64,000 bases of DNA from Pterobdella sp. o SKG-2022 (Eukaryota > Annelida > Clitellata > Hirudinida > Piscicolidae), in NCBI GenBank assembly GCA_964035795.1, contig OZ038321.1:16113971-16177970 (forward strand), in the 5' to 3' direction. Made by a program: the position numbers and the translations under genes. Shown piece by piece: positions 61,961 to 64,000 of the stretch (the stretch's first letter is position 1; every line of letters begins with the position of its first letter). The notes beneath the pieces are model-generated. The model saw nothing but the letters and a program-made list of their open reading frames with translations. It did no database searches and was not told the DNA's origin.

Positions 61961-64000
61961 ATGAAATCAACGTCAATTCAATCTTTCGTTGTAAGATATG
62001 CTTAATAAATCATTTTAAAAGCAATATTTAATTCAGTACGAAAAATATGTTCAATTGTTAGAAAAAAAAATTTGAGTAAATTTAAAAAACAAAACTTTGA
62101 ATGATTCTACAGACCCATTTGTTTTAACTTCAAACTAATAAAATTAACTTTTAAAAAAGAAATCATCAATTTGATTAAATAAAGTAGGCGAATAAAAACT
62201 AATTGAATGGGTACTAATGTTGAAATCCCTATTTTTTTGTGCTGAAGCTCGTTCAAAACAATTACAACTTGTTTTTGTAATGATTGTAAAATTATTGGGA
62301 ATATTAATATTTGTCTATGGTATTAGTGTACAGAAGTTTTGGGTTTTTATAATTAGTTTTTAGTATTCAAATGAAAACTCTGGAGTTTATCATATTGAAC
62401 GAAGCTTTTCGTAAGATAAACTTACATTATCAAGTGAAGTTACAAAGTTTTTAGTTTCAATGGATGTTTTAAATTAAGAATTGTTTTATAGTTATTAACA
62501 GAATACAAACATTTTGCCACTATAAAATTGCCGATGTTTTTTTGACATTCTTTAAAATCTGGGCGCACAATTACATGTGTGCTGGCAAGAAGTTATAAAA
62601 TGACTGTGTGCATGAAACAAGTTCAATAAAATTATTTTAATAAGTTTCACTCAAATCATGAAAATGATATTTTAGTTATGAAAACATTTCCAACTGGTTA
62701 TATTCACGAATATTTTTAGTTGTTTTCAAGTCGTCTTTTTTATCGACAGCATGTTAAGATTGTACTCAAATTGTTTTCTGAAATAAATTCATTGTTTTCA
62801 AGAAGTTTCTTTGATTTTGGGCCAAAAAGGTTGATGTTTAAGTCGTAAAAAATTATTTAATGTCATGTGATGTCTTTAAAAACCCCTTTTAACAGCGCGT
62901 TCAATTATACCACTTAATATTTCCACAGTATCAAACATAATGTATCTTATGAAAAAAATCATTTGCAGATTTTAGTCGAAATAATCTAAGATTAAATAAA
63001 TTTCAAGTCAGCTTTTTTAGCATGAAAAATGTATTTAAAAAATAACTGTTTTGACGTTTCAATGTTAATGAATGCTTCACTACATCAAAAAGCTGATGTG
63101 AATAATGAATAAACCTCAAAGTAGAAACATAATTTTTGAGTTCAAATTTTCTAAAAAAATATTTTGTTTGAAATTTCAAAACTATCTTCAAAACTTGCGG
63201 GTATTGAGTGAAATTATGATTAATATTCTTTGTTTTGGTAGGAGGTATGTACGAAAGTTATCTCTAATTCTCTGGAGATGGCAAAATGACTGGGAGCTGG
63301 TGGCTCTGCTTGTAAAAACAATACATACATCATTATAACGACAATTACAAAAAATAATTAATACATTGTATAAATATTCCAATATTTACGCCATTTTCAA
63401 AATAATTAATAAAAATCTTTTTAAGTGTATTCAACATGATGATACTCTTGTGTAAATACTAAAAAGTTGATCCGTTTGGAAAGTCATGAGTTATGAAAGC
63501 ATTTACGATAATGCTTCATTTTTAAACTAAACACCGTTATATCATTAAAGGTTATTCATTGTATGGGAGATGTTTGAGATATAATTACTTTCATTCATCG
63601 TCTGCTCAACATACCACACCAGGTTTTGAGGTTGGATCACGTTTAATAACTATGAGGTGTGTGTCTGATTAAGGAGACTGGCATGATAAAACCCTTGAAA
63701 TAAAAAAATTAATAAACATTTAAAAAATTTTATCTGTTAAAAAATAATAATATCGCACCAGCAACAAAAACTTCGCCATTTATAATTAAAAATTATTCGA
63801 ATTTGTATAAACCTTTTAATTCTTGTTCATCTTACGAAAAGCTTTGTGGAATAAAATAAACTCCCAATAGTGTTTTCAATTGAATATTTCAATTCTTGAT
63901 ATTCAACCTAAAAATTAAAAAAACAAGCCCTTCCAAATTGTGGTATTCATATTAATCCACAGATCACAATGATAGACTCTCTCCATACATCATACACCCA
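61961..64000. other. Intergenic region, with an inverted-repeat pair
   Basis: The last 2 kb show no supported gene. GAAGCTTTTCGTAAGATAAA at 62401 recurs inverted at about 63824-63846 (20 of 22 bases), bracketing 1.4 kb. The left copy is followed by CTTACATTATCAAGTGA, the core of the foldback family at 1199. The bracketed segment has no transposase frame. The pair may be the ends of a non-autonomous element or two separate small hairpin remnants. Confidence 0.45.

Overview
The window is nuclear DNA from an AT-rich invertebrate animal. The evidence is multi-exon genes with short GT-AG introns (mostly 50-600 bp), animal-only proteins (a laminin alpha chain, an ADAMTS-like secreted protein, Tribbles, an Odd-skipped-related zinc finger, a p53/p63-type factor), tRNA-derived SINEs, and decayed non-LTR retrotransposons of types common in cnidarian, sponge and other marine invertebrate genomes. 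The lineage cannot be fixed from the sequence alone.

Layout from left to right: PPP1R7/SDS22 (minus, cut by the window start); an ADAMTS-like TSR/Ig/PLAC protein (plus, 3833-6994); a 22.8-kb laminin alpha gene of the alpha-3/5 class (minus, 7812-30573, about 56 exons); an SRPK-type kinase (plus, 31801-36789); an Odd-skipped-related factor (plus, 38976-40075); MRPL46 (plus, about 41799-43362); a divergent bHLH gene assembled here from nine small exons (minus, 43773-51604) whose introns hold most of the decayed retroelements; a Tribbles pseudokinase (minus, 51868-54917); PSMC6/Rpt4 (plus, 55444-57896); and a p53-family gene (plus, about 59206-61960). Intergenic gaps are short, and three gene pairs are divergent with compact shared upstream regions: SDS22/ADAMTSL, laminin/SRPK and Tribbles/PSMC6.

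The genes do not form an operon or one pathway. Laminin alpha and the ADAMTS-like protein are both extracellular-matrix proteins. Tribbles (COP1 adaptor) and PSMC6 (proteasome ATPase) both serve the ubiquitin-proteasome system. These neighbourhoods may be chance.

The repeats are informative. A tRNA-derived SINE family has four copies plus a 3' fragment. A LINE family has a PHD-like finger next to its reverse transcriptase and a GATT-type tetranucleotide 3' tail. A different non-LTR element sits inside a laminin intron. There is a 153-bp MITE with 10-bp target duplications, a perfect 50-bp palindrome in an SRPK intron, and a family of foldback sequences sharing one core word. I found no clear new multi-gene system. 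The most original items are the bHLH gene, the foldback/MITE family and the structure of the p53-family gene. Exon borders were read by eye from frame continuity and splice signals; those given without 'about' were checked for phase.
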